This document shows positions 1 through 12,326 of a DNA stretch of 64,000 nt, piece after piece (position 1 is the stretch's first letter; every line of letters begins with the position of its first letter). Below the pieces are notes generated by a model that ran no database searches, was not told the origin of the DNA, and saw only the letters and a program-made list of their open reading frames with translations. This stretch comes from Aedes albopictus (lineage: Eukaryota > Arthropoda > Insecta > Diptera > Culicidae). The position numbers and the translations under genes were made by a program. The stretch is taken from contig NC_085137.1 in NCBI RefSeq assembly GCF_035046485.1, positions 452,344,980 through 452,408,979 on the forward strand, read 5' to 3'.

Positions 1-66
1 TATTTATGCTCTTTCAATTTTTGCACATTTTTTTATGCTCTACAATATTGTGCATAAGAAAATGTA

Positions 67-770
67 GGGTGGTTGGGGGCATAATGGGCACCATAAACAA
101 ATGAGTATGTTAGGCCTGTATAACAGAGAAAAACTTAACATATTATCAATAGAATTACAACTTTAACGTGTTATCTACATTTTTCAATCATTTACAGCAG
201 GAAAAATGTCTTTACTGGGAAGAAATAATGGATTTAAAAACTTGTGTCTTTAAGGGCTGGCAGAAAAGGTACGGGGCATAATAGACACCTTTGCATATTT
301 TATGATATACCTTTGATAACATCGATCAGTTAAGTAATTTGCCTACGGAGATAAATTCTACAAATATGATACTCCATCTTAGACGAATTTACCTAACCAA
401 AATTGATTAAAACAACTTTAAGCTAAACAATTTCAGTAAACTCTGATCAAATATTTAATATTTCTTCCATTGATAAATCTGCCGATACATGCAGATAACG
501 TAATACGTCGCTCATTTTTATGGTAAACACATCAAACGCTCGCAATACCTTACTTGCTGTTGCTTTGAAATTATAAGAATTCCACCATATATTTCAATAT
601 CAATGATGTTTTCGTTATTTTGAAATATTATACATGATACTTTTGAAAAACAAAACAATGACTTGTTCCTTCACATGTTTGCATTGAAATTTTAACGTAA
701 AATTCCATGGTTTGGAAGAAAACAGGGGTGTCCATTTCGTTCCGGATGTTCATTATGCCCCAAACTCCCC
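67..770. mobile_element. TA-flanked inverted-repeat element (MITE-like)
   Basis: The ends are inverted: the left end reads GGGTGGTTGGGGGCATAATG and the complement of the right end reads GGGGAGTTTGGGGCATAATG. A TA dinucleotide lies on each side (65-66 and 771-772), as in Tc1/mariner-type target duplication. A second copy of the GGGGCATAAT motif lies near 275 and a related one near 725. No transposase frame is visible, so this is a non-autonomous element of about 704 bp. Confidence 0.75.
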
Positions 771-841
771 TAATAATAACGGTAACTATGGAAACGGCGG
801 CCAGAGGACGTTTATAGAGACGAGCAAAGGGAGGTTGTACA

Positions 842-1573
842 GGGCCAAAAAGCGATTTCAGCAGGGTACCAAGAGATCTTAGGAGCGTTTAAGGGGGTTT
901 CAGGGATCTCTCAGCGGGCTTCAGGGATTATAGGAAGTCTTAGGAGTGCTTCAGGGAGTCTCAGGGGAGTTTCAGGCAGTGTCAGGGGGATTGAAGGGTG
1001 CCTCAGGGGAGTTTATGCGGGTCTCAGGGGTGTTTCAGGGGCATTCCAAGGGGTAACAGGGTGTACCAGGAGATCTTAGGGGCTTCTAAAGGGGGTTCCA
1101 AGGGGTCTTAGGGGCGTTTTAAGGGATTCAGGGTGTTTCAGAGGGGATTCAGGGGATCTATAGGGCGATTCAGGGGGCCTCAGAGGCGTTTTAGGAGGGG
1201 GTCTTAGAGGCGCTTTCAGGGAATCCAATGGGGTTTTAGGGGGGTACCTAGAGGCCAGGTTGGGGACATAGATTCTCGGAGTAGGTTTTAGGGGCGTTTT
1301 CGAGGGTATTTTAAGTAAAGATACGACGAAACAACATCTCGAATTTTCAAGAGCACAAATCTGAAGAACCAGAGTTTCTGAAGGAGTCAGTAGCGTTATA
1401 TGGGGTCGAAGGAGTTCTAAGAGGATATCGGGAGCATTTCAGGAAGTTTCAGAGGATTTTCGGCGGATTTTGGAGGCGTTACAAAGGTGTTTTCGATGGT
1501 TTCGGAGGGTCTCAGGTGCGTTACATGGGGTACATGGGCGTTTCAGGGGAATTTCAGAGGCATTTCAGGTAGC
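842..1573. repeat. G-rich degenerate minisatellite (left block)
   Basis: This is a diverged tandem repeat built around phrases such as TTTCAGGGGCGTTTCAGG, with irregular spacing. It resumes at 2198 after the TTAA element and continues to about 2335. No coding sequence is seen. Confidence 0.7.
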
Positions 1574-1577
1574 TTAA

Positions 1578-2193
1578 CCCTCTAATACCCAACCCCGCCT
1601 TTAGACGGGGTATAGTTTGAGTATTTTTGTAATTTTACTTTAGTGGGCAATCAAAATTTTAATATTTTTGGCTGATATTTAGGAGTGTTCTGTGTATCTC
1701 AAAATGGTTTTTGGTGTCTTTTAAACCGTATTTAAATTTTCAAAAAATCATTGAAAAATTGATGTTTTAGTCACCTTTCAGATGTCATTGATTATTTAGT
1801 ATTGAATAGCTACAGTTAACACATTTTAAATTTTTCCCATATCATTCTATCATAGTAAAATAGTTTAAGGGAGTCGAATACACTCTAAAATTATTTTCCT
1901 TAAAATTACACGGAAAATAAAATTTTCAGTGAAAAAAATAAAAAATTCAAATATTTCAACAATAATCGTAAAATCTCAAAATGTTTTCGTCTCAAAAAAT
2001 CCGCCACCCAAATAGGCTTCCAGGAAAAATATAAAAGTATGGGGATGTTTGAAAATAAAAATTAGAAAAATCAAAAACCGAAATTGACAAAATCGAGAAT
2101 TAAAAAGAATCATCTTCCAAAACATGTTTAAATCGATTTTAGATGACGAAAAATGATATTTAGATCAAAATTAAAAATTTGGGTATTAGAGGG
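1578..2193. mobile_element. TTAA-flanked MITE, piggyBac-like target
   Basis: The terminal inverted repeat CCCTCTAATACCC is perfect at both ends, and each end is flanked by TTAA (1574-1577 and 2194-2197), the target duplication of piggyBac-type transposases. The element is 616 bp, AT-rich and without a coding frame. Removing it with one TTAA rejoins the surrounding G-rich minisatellite. Confidence 0.85.
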
Positions 2194-2197
2194 TTAA

Positions 2198-2945
2198 AGG
2201 GATTTTTGACGGCTTTCAGAGGCGTTACATAGGCGTTTTCGGTGCTTTCGGATGGTCTCAAGTGAGTTACATGTGGTCCATGAGAGTTTTAGAAGGATTT
2301 CAAAGGCTTTTCAGGCAATTTCAGAGGATCTCTTCACGAAAACCCTTGAAACGCCCCGGAAATGCCCTGAAACGCCCCTGAAACCTCCATAATCTCATTA
2401 AAATGCTTTTAAAATAACCGTAAGGGGCCATCCATGAACCACGTGGTCATGTTGAGGGGGGGGGGATTCGGGCAAAGACCACGGTCCATACAAATTGTAA
2501 AATTATTGTATGAACGAAAGACCACGCGGGGGAGGGGGGGGGGGTTCGGAATATCCCAAAAAATGACCACGTGGTTTATGGACAGCCCCTAATTCATATG
2601 AAATGCCTTCAAAACCCTTGAATGTTCCCGAACCCCCGCTGATATAGTGCTACCTGAAATGCCTCGAAACGCCCCTGAAGCCTCCGTAATCCCATTGAAA
2701 CGCCCTTGAAATCATCATAATCAATTTGAAAAAAAAAGTTAAACCCCTTGGAACGCCCCTAAAACTCTCTGAAATGTCTCTGGGGTGCCTCTGAAATGCC
2801 TTGAAACGCCTCTGAAATTCCCTTTACACTATTGAAAATTAAACCCTCGTTAAAACACCAATAAAACCTGACGAAACGCCCTTAGAATGCTTCTGAAATC
2901 CCATGAAACGCCGTTTCGTTTAGCTTTCTGGGAACTTCCAGGAAA
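2198..2945. repeat. G-rich minisatellite, orientation flips near 2335
   Basis: The left 140 bp continues the CAGGGG-type repeat. From about 2335 the same family runs in the opposite orientation (GAAACGCCCCTGAAAC phrases), so the array is head-to-head. A MITE interrupts it at 2423-2590. Confidence 0.65.
2423..2590. mobile_element. Short palindromic MITE
   Basis: The arms AGGGGCCATCCATGAACCAC and the complement of the right end (AGGGGCTGTCCATAAACCAC) are inverted. Both arms run on into a CACGTGGTCA core. G-runs of 10-12 nt lie inside each arm. The element is 168 bp; the target duplication is unclear. A degraded relative of its interior may lie near 19160-19235. Confidence 0.75.
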
Positions 2946-3125
2946 TATCCTTGGCCCCACCGCAAATGCCCAGGAGCAAGACCAGTTCACGTGAACTAGG
3001 TTCACTCATTATAGTCCTGGTTTATTTATGCACAAATTTCCCTCTTTTTATGCCCGTTTTAATTTATGGACTCCCAGCCACTGGCAAAAAAAACCTATTC
3101 CAGTATAATGTAATTCATGATTCCT

Positions 3126-3185
3126 TTTTGATTGATTGATTGATTTGTCTTTATTAAAGAGACTTTCAGCCCTTGGCTGGTTCGT
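3126..3185 (-). repeat. Tail of a minus-strand non-LTR or SINE copy
   Basis: Read on the minus strand, a short GGCTGAAAGTCTC sequence is followed by TTTAATAAAGACAA and a tandem ATCA tail. Such tails are typical of 5'-truncated non-LTR insertions. The family was not identified. Confidence 0.4.
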
Positions 3186-4670
3186 CTCTCTGATTCCTTT
3201 TTCAAAAATCTTTAATATACAGATACCTTTATAAGGCTAAGTAGTCCATTCTATTGTTTCGTAAGGAAAACTAACGCTTTCCCTATACTAGATCAGTTGT
3301 TGAAAGTACTTCAAAAATGTTTAAGGTGCCGATTTTCTGAAAGTCCTCACTTAAAAAAAGTAAGGAAAATGCATTTGGTTACTCAAATTGATGACCCCTT
3401 GTTAGTTAGAGCCACAACCATTTTTGCAGACCCCTCGATTTTGGTCAAATGGTGGCTCATTTAAATCGTTATAACTCGAAAGTTTCTCCAAAAACTACCT
3501 CAAAACGAATTGTTGTTGAAAAGAGGAAAGATAGAGCTACTATTTACAATAATAAAAAGTTGGGTCGGTCATAATAATTTTGGCCGCCATCTTGGATTTT
3601 TACATTAAAACATTGTTTTCACCATGATGGCAACCACCGATTTTCAAAATTTTTGCATCAATTGAAAGCATTTATGCATAACATATCAAAAAAATTGACA
3701 TGTCTTTTTTCCTATTGAAAGTTATCTGCAGTTTTGTTAATCAAGCCACGTTTTTTCCATACATTTCGATGCGCACCGGCAACGACATGCAACAGCATCC
3801 GAGTTTACGCCTGCATGTATATGCAAGGGCACTTGCCGCAAAATTTGGGCAAATCGGAGGTTCGTTTCCGTTTTTGACTGTTTCTCAATGATGCGGCCAT
3901 TGATTTTATAACTTTTTTAGTGTTTTGAAAAGTTTAAACCTTAAGCTTTCCATTAGTGGGTTCAGATTTTAAATTCGTGTTCGTATACAATGCGAAAAAA
4001 CGCTGTATTTATTTAAACGGCCGGCAGAGGACCCAGTACGCAAAAGTGGCATGGTTTACAAAATGGCAGATAACTTTTGAAAGAAGAAAAAGACATCTCC
4101 AATTTTTTGATATGTTATGTAAAAATGCTTCAGGTTTCAATTGAAGCAAAAATATTGTAAATCGGTGGTTGCCATCATGGTGAAAAAATTTTTTTGGTAT
4201 AAAAATCCAAGATGGCGGCCAAAATAAATATGGCCGACCCAACTTTTATTATTGTCAATAGTCAGTCCCGGATTTAAGGGGGGGGGGGGGCAAAGGGTGC
4301 AAGTGCCCCGGGCCCCCCGATCAGGGGGGCCTCCCAAGAATCCATGAGCTCTATATATTTTGTTCATGAAACCATAAAAAATGCACAACAAAGACGATTA
4401 TATTTTATGCAAGTTCTAGGTTGGTTATAATTGGGTTCTTCAAGGGTATCCATATACATAAATTCATAATCTGAAATCGAAATCCAAAATATCATAATTT
4501 TGAAGCACTCGAGCTATTTGCAGATTGGATTTGAAGTTTTTCAGGGATTTTTTTTTTCGGTATGAGCTCTAAAATCATAAAACTGATTTGTTGATTTATA
4601 TTTTGAAGCAAAGAAATTTGCTCTTTCGATTGAGCTAAAAGCAATATTTAAAATACTTAACAATCCAACT

Positions 4671-4848
4671 CCCAAGTAACACACTTGTCACAGAAGAGTC
4701 ACGGCGGCGTAGGTTCTTGAAACGCAGAAGTCAATGAGACTTACTTCTAACAAGAAAGTGTTTATTTGTTAGCAGTAAGTCACAGTGACTCCGGCGCAAC
4801 AAAAACCTGCGCCGCTGTGACTCTTCTGTGACAAGTGTGTTACTTGGG
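4671..4848. mobile_element. Palindromic MITE, 178 bp
   Basis: CCCAAGTAACACACTTGTCA at the left end is matched inverted at the right end, and the arms continue into CAGAAGAGTCAC. The whole unit folds into a long hairpin. It has no coding capacity. It sits in the left remnant of the hAT-like element. Confidence 0.8.
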
Positions 4849-5665
4849 CTGTTTGGAATCGAAAAGTTTTTCCAAAAATGACTATTTTGAGGGATCAGTT
4901 GTAATGATTGATTGCAGCAAATTCATCTCTAGATAGACATAATAGTATTCAGCAATTTGGTAGAACGAAGTTTTTGTTTTATTTTGAAATACGCGAGTTT
5001 CTCCAAAACCCCTTGAAAGTTCTTATTGAGTTCAGTAGATTTTTTTTTTCTGTGAGTTACTGTTACTACACAAGAACGTCTCTACCCGACTAGAAAAATA
5101 TATCATGTTTATAACACATTGTGATATGATATTATGAAATTTTTCTATAACTCATTATGTTATAAACTAGATGCAGGATGATGTTAAAATAACTAAAATC
5201 GTAACAAAAAGCACACCGGTCTAATCAAAATAATAACCTATTTTGTTATAATCAGATCAAAATTTTAACACAATATGATATAAATTTTAGCTTCAAGAAA
5301 ACTAGTTTCTATCATATTTTGATACAATTGTGTAAAATGATGTTCTGAATGTCAAGGAATCAAAACTAAATTATTTCACAATGAGTTATTGAACAACATT
5401 TATAGCACAATATCTTATCTCATTTCTTATCTCTTCTTTTAATATCAACAGAATTACATACATTCCAAATGATACAATTTTGCTTAATTCTAATACTAAT
5501 TATAATCTAATTAATTTTAAACCTATCTAAACTAACAGAAACAAACAATTCATACAGAAGCCGGAAAAACTTGACAAAACATTTTACGAAGGGTACAACG
5601 AGGTAAATGAAAATCAAAAACATGAGAACAACGATTGAAGCAGCGACACATACTAGTAAAAGGTT

Positions 5666-5951
5666 CACGCTAAGAAAATGTTACTCTAAAATGAGTAAGA
5701 TTCACACAAAACTGAGCTAAACTGGAACAGCTCAAAAAATGAGTAAATTGCATTTCCAGCGATAGCGCTGGCCCAAGTGCAAAAATCCAAACAGTTTAAG
5801 CCGTATAATATTCTTCACATCAGCAAGAATATTATACAACTTAAACTGATGAGATTTTCGCACTTGGGCCAGCGCTATCGCTGGAAAAAAAATTTACTCA
5901 ATTTTGAGTTGTCCCACTTTAGCTCAAAAATGAGTGAATTTTCTGACCGTG
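5666..5951. mobile_element. Foldback MITE in the ORF2 3' part
   Basis: The outer arms read CACGCTAAGAAAATGTTACT and, inverted, CACGGTCAGAAAATTCACTC. The inner arms carry TTTCCAGCGATAGCGCTGGC and its complement around a centre near 5822. The element is about 286 bp. A GTT or TT flank may be the duplicated target. It separates the last 39 or so codons of ORF2 from the rest. Confidence 0.75.
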
Positions 5952-6829
5952 TTCATTATGAGCATAATTTGTTCGAGCTCCTCGAATAAAAAGAAAGGCA
6001 TTAGAGCGAAGTTGTCGATGGGGCATATTTATGTTAAGGAGTGACAACAAATGTGGACAGTCAATGTTCGACTGTAGAAGGTCTCAAATGAAAAGCGTTT
6101 TGGCTACATCGCGCCGCGCACTTAGCAGCTCTAGCCCTATCAGTTTGCAGCGCTCGTTGTAGTTTGGCAGATTGTTGGGGTCGTTCCATGGCAGATGGCG
6201 TAAAGCGAAACGTATAAACTTGCGCTGAATTGCTTCGATCTGCAGTTTACTATTCATATAATACGGTGACCAAACAACCGACGAATACTCCAAGATTGAC
6301 CTCACTAATGAACAATACAGGGATTTCAAACATTGAATATTTTTGAAATGTTTCGCCACACGGAATATAAAACCAAGCATTTTTGAAGCTTTAGAAGTTA
6401 CGAAAGCGACGTGTTCCTTAAAAGTTAGTTTGACATCTAATAAAACACCTAGATCCTTAACCACTGACTCTCTTTTAAGAACGGTAGATCGTATTTTGTA
6501 GTCAAAGTGTAATGTTGAGCGTTTACGGGAGAACGAAATCACTGAGCATTTACCAGCATTTAGCACCATTCGATTTGTTTCACACCAGCCAATGAACACA
6601 TCTAGTTGAGATTGCAGGAAAAGTGCGTCACGAACGTCGTTTACAACAAAATATAATTTGAAGTCGTCAGCAAAGGAAAGCTTACACGTTTCAAGTAGGG
6701 AATGCACGTCATTCAGATATACTAGAAATATGAGTGGCCCTAAGTGACTACCTTGCGGTACCCCTGAACTAGCGAGGAAAAAGGGCGAAATGCAGTCTCC
6801 AATCTTGACAGCCATTTCACGATCACATA

Positions 6830-7543
6830 CAGGGGATAGACAAAATGATCGGGACAGGCAAAATTCAATGAACCGATTGCAATGAAATTTTGACAATTCA
6901 TGACTTATATAATGAACTCTGGAAAACATTTGACTTAACTTGAAATTATTAACAAGCGAAAAAGTTATAGCGATTTTATTTTTTTCACGATTTTTTAGTA
7001 AATTGGTCTATTTTTAATATGCATCCCATTACTTTTTCGACTTATTGGCGGCTATGTTCTTACTTTCCTTCAAAACGCATTTATATATCAGTCAATTAGA
7101 GGGAAACTAAATGAACTATAATTTGCATATTGAATTTTGAAACGATGTTGATGTTTTGGGTAATTTGATGTTTTATTAGAAAAATAATCTTATCGTTATA
7201 ATTTTCTTCCGTGTTAAGAATATTAGGTTAAGGTAATGGTTTTTCATAGCTCATTATATAAGTCATAAATGGTCGAAATTTCATTGCATTCGGTTCATTG
7301 AATCCGGAGATATAACAGCTCAAAGTTGACCGTCGGATAATTTTACCTTTTTCAAAAATCTTTATAACTTCGTGAAGAATTGTCCGATCTTTTCCAAATT
7401 TTGTCCACTGATACACAACTAGTTGAAGAACTTACAGTAAAAATTTGAGAATATTTGATGCACTTTTCGGAAAGTTACAGCTAATTGAACATTTTTTGAA
7501 AAGTGAAAATTTTGCCTGTCCCGATCATTTTGTCTATCCCCTG
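6830..7543. mobile_element. TA-flanked MITE in the reverse transcriptase
   Basis: The inverted termini CAGGGGATAGACAAAATGAT are identical at both ends and flanked by TA (6828-6829, 7544-7545). At 714 bp it has no transposase. It splits the reverse transcriptase just upstream of the GVPQG motif; the frame is preserved on either side. Confidence 0.85.
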
Positions 7544-7783
7544 TAAGTAGGATTTCAGCCAACGGAGAAACGGTCCACCGAATCCGAGACGCTCAAATTT
7601 GGCAACAGCTATTTGATGGTTGATTTTATCGAAGGCAGCTGAAAAATCCGTATAGATCGAATCTACTTGTTGGCCTTTTTGTAGGGATAATGCTATGAAC
7701 GACGTGTATGCGATTAAATTAGTGTTAGTCGAACGTTTTGGCATAAAACCATGCTGATAGTTCGAGATGATGCGATTGCAGTT

Positions 7784-8457
7784 AGCATAGCATAGCATAG
7801 CATGAATACTTGCACAAATCTTGGATGGAGTTGCAAAGTTGAATATTTCCATTGACATTGCTGATGTCGCTACTATCTACAATGTCATAGATTCACTCAG
7901 CTCCACACACCTGGCCAAGTCCTTGCAAGCATTTATAAATCCCTTCATCAACTTAGAAAGAGCCCAGAACTGAAGCATCTTCCAATAGATGAAAGGATGT
8001 TGAAAATAGCGAATTTTCAACTTATATGCAGTTATAAAGTAAATATACTGAAGTAGAATTATTTATCAATAAATAATATTGGAAAGATCTCACTAATTGT
8101 TGTGGGGTTTTTGTGGTTCAATGCCGATCATCTAGTTGTCTTGATTAATGTTCTTCTCTGTAAAGAACAACACAATACTCAGCAAATAACAACACAATAC
8201 TGAACACTAAACACCCGCGCATCTATTGTTTTGATTTTCACTCGAGACAATAGCGAACGCGATCGATTATGCTGCCATACTCACCCCTACAGGAGCGATG
8301 CATGCACAGCAAAGAACAACACAATACTGAACACTAAGCACCCGCGCATCTATTGTTTTGATTTTCACTCGAGACAATAGCGAACGCGATCGATTATGCT
8401 GCCATACTCACCCCTTACAGGAGCGATGCATGCACAGCAAAGAACAACACAATACTC
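7784..8457 (-). mobile_element. Short retroposon with AGCAT tail and 23-bp target duplication
   Basis: An exact 23-bp direct repeat flanks it (7761-7783 and 8458-8480). Four AGCAT units (7784-7803) sit at the low-coordinate end and look like a 3' tail, so the element is minus strand. At the other end lie two copies of a 127-bp unit, like promoter monomers of some non-LTR elements. No protein is recognised. It interrupts ORF2 between CNRIIS and NYQHGF. Confidence 0.7.
8193..8457 (-). repeat. Two tandem 127-bp units at retroposon 5' end
   Basis: The phrases CACCCGCGCATCTATTG and GCGATCGATTATGCTGCC recur exactly 127 bp apart (8212 and 8339; 8274 and 8401), with only one or two changes. This is a recent tandem duplication, or the natural 5' monomer structure of the inserted element. 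Confidence 0.75.
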
Positions 8458-8520
8458 TTCGAGATGATGCGATTGCAGTTGTGCATTAAAAAATCATAAA
8501 CAATTTTCTCAAACAACTTA

Positions 8521-8822
8521 TGTCGTTTTCGTTTTTGTGGCGATGCTACACCGTTTTGTGCTACACTTTTCGCTGAAAAAACGAACGTTTTTGGTGTAGT
8601 TGCATTGGTGTGCGTGTATAAAAACCAAAATATTGACAACTTTGCAAACGCTGATTGGTGGACGCGGTGTACACCTGCTACACTCCCGATTTTTTGAGTG
8701 CTGCACTATCATGAGCGGTGCAGAAAAAGTGCTACACCGATGCAGCACGAAAATCAAAAACGAACATTTTCGGTGCAAAAGTGCTGCACCGGTGTAGCTA
8801 CACCGCAAAAACGAAAACGACA
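8521..8822. mobile_element. TTA-flanked MITE, Harbinger-like target
   Basis: The inverted ends TGTCGTTTTCGTTTTTG are flanked by TTA (8518-8520 and 8823-8825). A 3-bp TWA duplication fits PIF/Harbinger-type transposition. The interior repeats GGTGTAGCTACACCG-like motifs. The element is 302 bp and non-coding. It splits the reverse transcriptase upstream of KLFEKIVYD. Confidence 0.75.
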
Positions 8823-10517
8823 TTAGAAACAGCACACAGAGCTGCTATGCCACGATAGTTGCTAACGTCACGTTTGTTTCCTTTTTTAAAAACTGGGAAG
8901 ATGTACGATTGTTTCCAGCGATCTGGGAATGCTCTAACTTGTAGTGACAAGTTGAAAATATGAGATAGGGGCGCGGCTAACCAAGAACAGCATTTCTTCA
9001 AAACAATTGCAGGAATTCCATCCGGACCGCAACTAGTTGACCCTTTCAAAGAGGAACAAGCATTACGGAGGATGAACCAGGATGTTGTTTGCGGCTAGGA
9101 AAATTTGGTGCTCATTTAGAGTTTCCGATACGAAAACGTCAGTAAACTGACTAAGAAAGAGATCGCAGATGTCCTTAGTCGACGAGCTCTCCATGCTACC
9201 CTTAAACATGACCGTGGGGAGACCAGTTTCCTTCCGTTGCTCGTTGACGTGGTTCCAGAATGCCTTGGGATCATGACGCAATTTTTGTTGAACTTTCCGT
9301 TGGTGGGAATTAAATAGCGTGTTGTTGAGACGTTTGTAGCGAGAATTGGCAGTATAGTAGTTCCGTTTGCTACGCTGGGTTTTGAATTTCGAGTACTTGC
9401 GCAGAGCTGAACGTTTTAACCTTTTCAACTGCTTCAGACGACTATTACTCCACGGAGGATTTGGAGGAGACTTCCTGGAACGCATAGGAACGAATTGTTC
9501 AATGGCGTACGAAACGATGTTAGAAAACGTAGCAACTGAAGATTCGAGGTCCTGATTGATGTAGTTCAGCCAATTGATGTTAGAGAGAAACATATTCATG
9601 CCGCTATAATCGCCATTTTTGAAGTCATAGTACAACGTCTCAGCTGGATCAATGAAGACACAAGGTGATGTACTAGTTATTTCAACGAGTAAGGAAGGGT
9701 GGTATTTCGTTGGTTTTACAAGACTGGAAGGAGCCTCCATCAGTGAGATATCAACATTTCCATCAAAGCTACCGAAGCAAAGATCCAGCATCCGATCGTT
9801 ATCGTTTTCAATGAAATTCATTTGGGTAATGCGCGCCAGGTTGTAGCTATCGATGAGTTTTGAGACTGATGGGCTGATCGAGGAACGGGAGACGTCTGGG
9901 TAGAGATAATTTGAATTGCAATGCTTCCATTTGATTTCTGGTAGGTTAAAATCGCCGAGAATCAGTAGACTATCCCTAATTTTCATTTGGCTGGAAATCC
10001 AACTGAGCGAATTTATGTGCTGATCGATAACAATTAAATCTTGCGACATCTTTGGGGGAATGTATAATACACAGATGAACAAAGTATGAGTGCGGAAACT
10101 TATTGCTGCCCAAACCTGTTCAACGGCTTCTGATCCTGGAATCGACAACTGACGAGCCTTAAGTTTAACATTTACGGCTAACAATACACCACCACCGGAT
10201 TTTTTCCTGCTATTTTGTTGGTTTCGATCCATGCGGAACACGTTGTAACTAGTACCAAAAATCTGGCTTGAAATTGTCTCACTGTTTAACCACGTCTCGG
10301 TGAAGGCGTAAACGTCGTAACTGCAGTCAGAGCACGCTATGCGGTAATCCGATACGCGAGTGTTGATTCCACCGATGTTTTGGTAATACACCAGCAACTT
10401 GTGATGGGATTCGGGTCGGTTGTTGGTGGCAGAGGTACGATGAAGAGGCTGGAATGTTGAACACCCATTCAGGTTTGGTGCGGTATCCTCCCCAGCTTCG
10501 GCGGGACATATACCACT

Positions 10518-12326
10518 GTCACGGTGCTTCATTTACCGTTATTATCAAAAAAAATATACCATCAAAACCTGAAACGCCATTCTCTTTCTTCATCATTCCT
10601 ACACCTCTGGACAAATTTTTAAAAAAATCGTTAGACGAAATTTTGAGTTACGCCCTTTTAAAGGGCCTAACCCCTAAAAAATCAGGGTTTCTATAGAAAA
10701 ACATCATATTTTATAACAGAAGCATGTTTCTGCCATCAAAATTTGAAACGCCATCCTCTTTCTTTATCATTTCTACACCTCTGGACAAATTTTGAAAATA
10801 ATCGTTAGACGAATTTTTGAGTTATGCCCTTTTAAAGGGCCTAACCCCTAAAAAATGAGGGTTTCTATAGAAAATCATCATATTTCATAACAGAAGCATG
10901 CTTCTTCCAACAAAATTTGAAACGCCATTCTCTTTCTTTATCATTCCTACACATCTGGATAAATTTTTAAAATAATCGTTAGACGAAATTTTGAGTTCCG
11001 CCCTTTTAAAGGGCCTTACCCCTAAAAATAGGGGTTTTATAGAATACCATCATATTTCATAACAGAAGCATGCTTCTGCCATCAAAACCTGAAACGCCAT
11101 GCTCCTTCTTTATCTTTCCTACACTTCTGAAATTTTTTTTTAAAATAATCGTTAGACTACGCCCTTTTAAAGGGCCAAGCCCCTAAAAAATCAGGGTTTC
11201 TTTAGAAAATTATCATATTTCATAACAAAAGCATGCCTTGAAGTCCCAAATAATAAAACGTATTATTAATAATGCTACAATTTGATACTATGCGCTAATA
11301 TTGGCTATTTGTATTGATGTTTGTATACAAATTGGCCATTACGCTAATATAAGGGAAGTATTTTCAAACATGTAGGGAGCAATCATGTTTGTATCAATTG
11401 CCATTCATAGCGTGGGATGTAAGTTTTTTGTCTTGCTTTTTTAATGACAAAACAAGCGATGGCATGTGCCTATCTCATTCGTTAGATTTTTTGGTGAATG
11501 CTGTTTTCAATTAATAAACATACAAAACTAAGGATTGAGATGATCAATTGTAATGATAGTTCTATATTTATCTGCTAAACTATGTACGTTACCGAAGAAT
11601 AAACGTGATTAAATGAAACTAAGTTTTATAATAATTCTACTATAAGTACTTATGACCTTCAAATGGGCGTAACTGGAGAATTTGACCAACATTATTTTTA
11701 AATTCAGTTTATGGGTGTGCATTAACTATATAAATGAAAAAGTAAATGAACTGTCGTTTATGTTTTTCATTGTACATTGTTCTGGCTATAATAGTAAATG
11801 AAGCCAACAACGTCCGTATCCTACAGGTTAAAGAATACTTCCCTTATACTGGCGTTATGGCTAATTTTTACACACAATGCATTCAATATTAGTACATAGT
11901 ATCAAATTGTAGCATTATTAATGATACTGTTCGTTATTTTGGACTTTGGAGCATACTTCTGTTATGAAATATGATGGTATTCTATAGAAACCCCTATTTT
12001 TTTTAGGGGTAAGGCCCTTTAAAAGGGCGTAACTCAAAATTTCGTCCAACGATGACTTTCAATATTTATCCAGAGGTGTAGGAATGATAAAGAAAGAGAA
12101 TGGCGTTTCAAATTTTGATGGCAGAAGCATGCTTCTGTTATGAAATATGTAGTTTTTCTATATTTTTTAGGGGTTAGGCCCTTTAAAAGGGCGTAACTCA
12201 AAAATTCGTCTAACGATTATTCTCAAAATTTGTCCAGAGGTGTAGGAATGATGAAGAAAGAGATTGGCGTTTCAGGTTTTGATGGTATATTTTTTTTGAT
12301 AATAACGGTAAATGAAGCGCCGTGAC
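10518..12326. mobile_element. FB-type foldback with tandem repeats in its arms
   Basis: The termini GTCACGGTGCTTCATTTACC and the inverse (GTCACGGCGCTTCATTTACC) enclose 1,809 bp. Each arm is made largely of a unit of about 174 bp: four units on the left (gaaacgccat anchors at 10571, 10745, 10919, 11091) and two inverted units on the right (anchors near 12100 and 12264). Further inward the arms pair again (CTTCCCTTATAYTRGCG and AGCATTATTAATGATAC phrases). No protein is encoded. It interrupts the 5' end of ORF2, so the true ORF2 start is unknown. Confidence 0.75.
10545..11235. repeat. 174-bp tandem repeat, four units
   Basis: Units contain CGCCCTTTTAAAGGGC, which is itself a palindrome, followed by CTAACCCCTAAAAA and GAAGCATG. 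Spacing between anchors is 174, 174 and 172 bp. The same unit occurs twice, inverted, at about 11950-12290. Confidence 0.8.

Larger units (their letters stand above)
5550..10517 (-). pseudogene. Broken ORF2 (endonuclease-reverse transcriptase), Jockey/CR1-like
   Basis: The protein would make and insert DNA copies of the element. The N-terminal endonuclease shows YYQNIGG, TETWL, GDFNLPEIKW (near 9950) and YHPSLLVE. The reverse transcriptase shows GPDGIPAIVLKKC (near 9020), GFMPKRST, DFSAAFDKINH (near 7640), GVPQGSHLGP (near 6765) and the catalytic FADD box (6663-6674). Damage: a frameshift near 9063-9066, a TGA at 6081-6083, and four insertions (8521-8822, 7784-8457, 6830-7543, 5666-5951). Conceptually skipping each insertion keeps the reading in phase through to a natural stop at 5550-5552, so the insertions came after the frame was intact. 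Roughly 1,000 codons in total, usual for this class. The C-terminal GARTNYAHNE segment lies near 5960-5990. The clade is judged by eye only. Confidence 0.85.
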
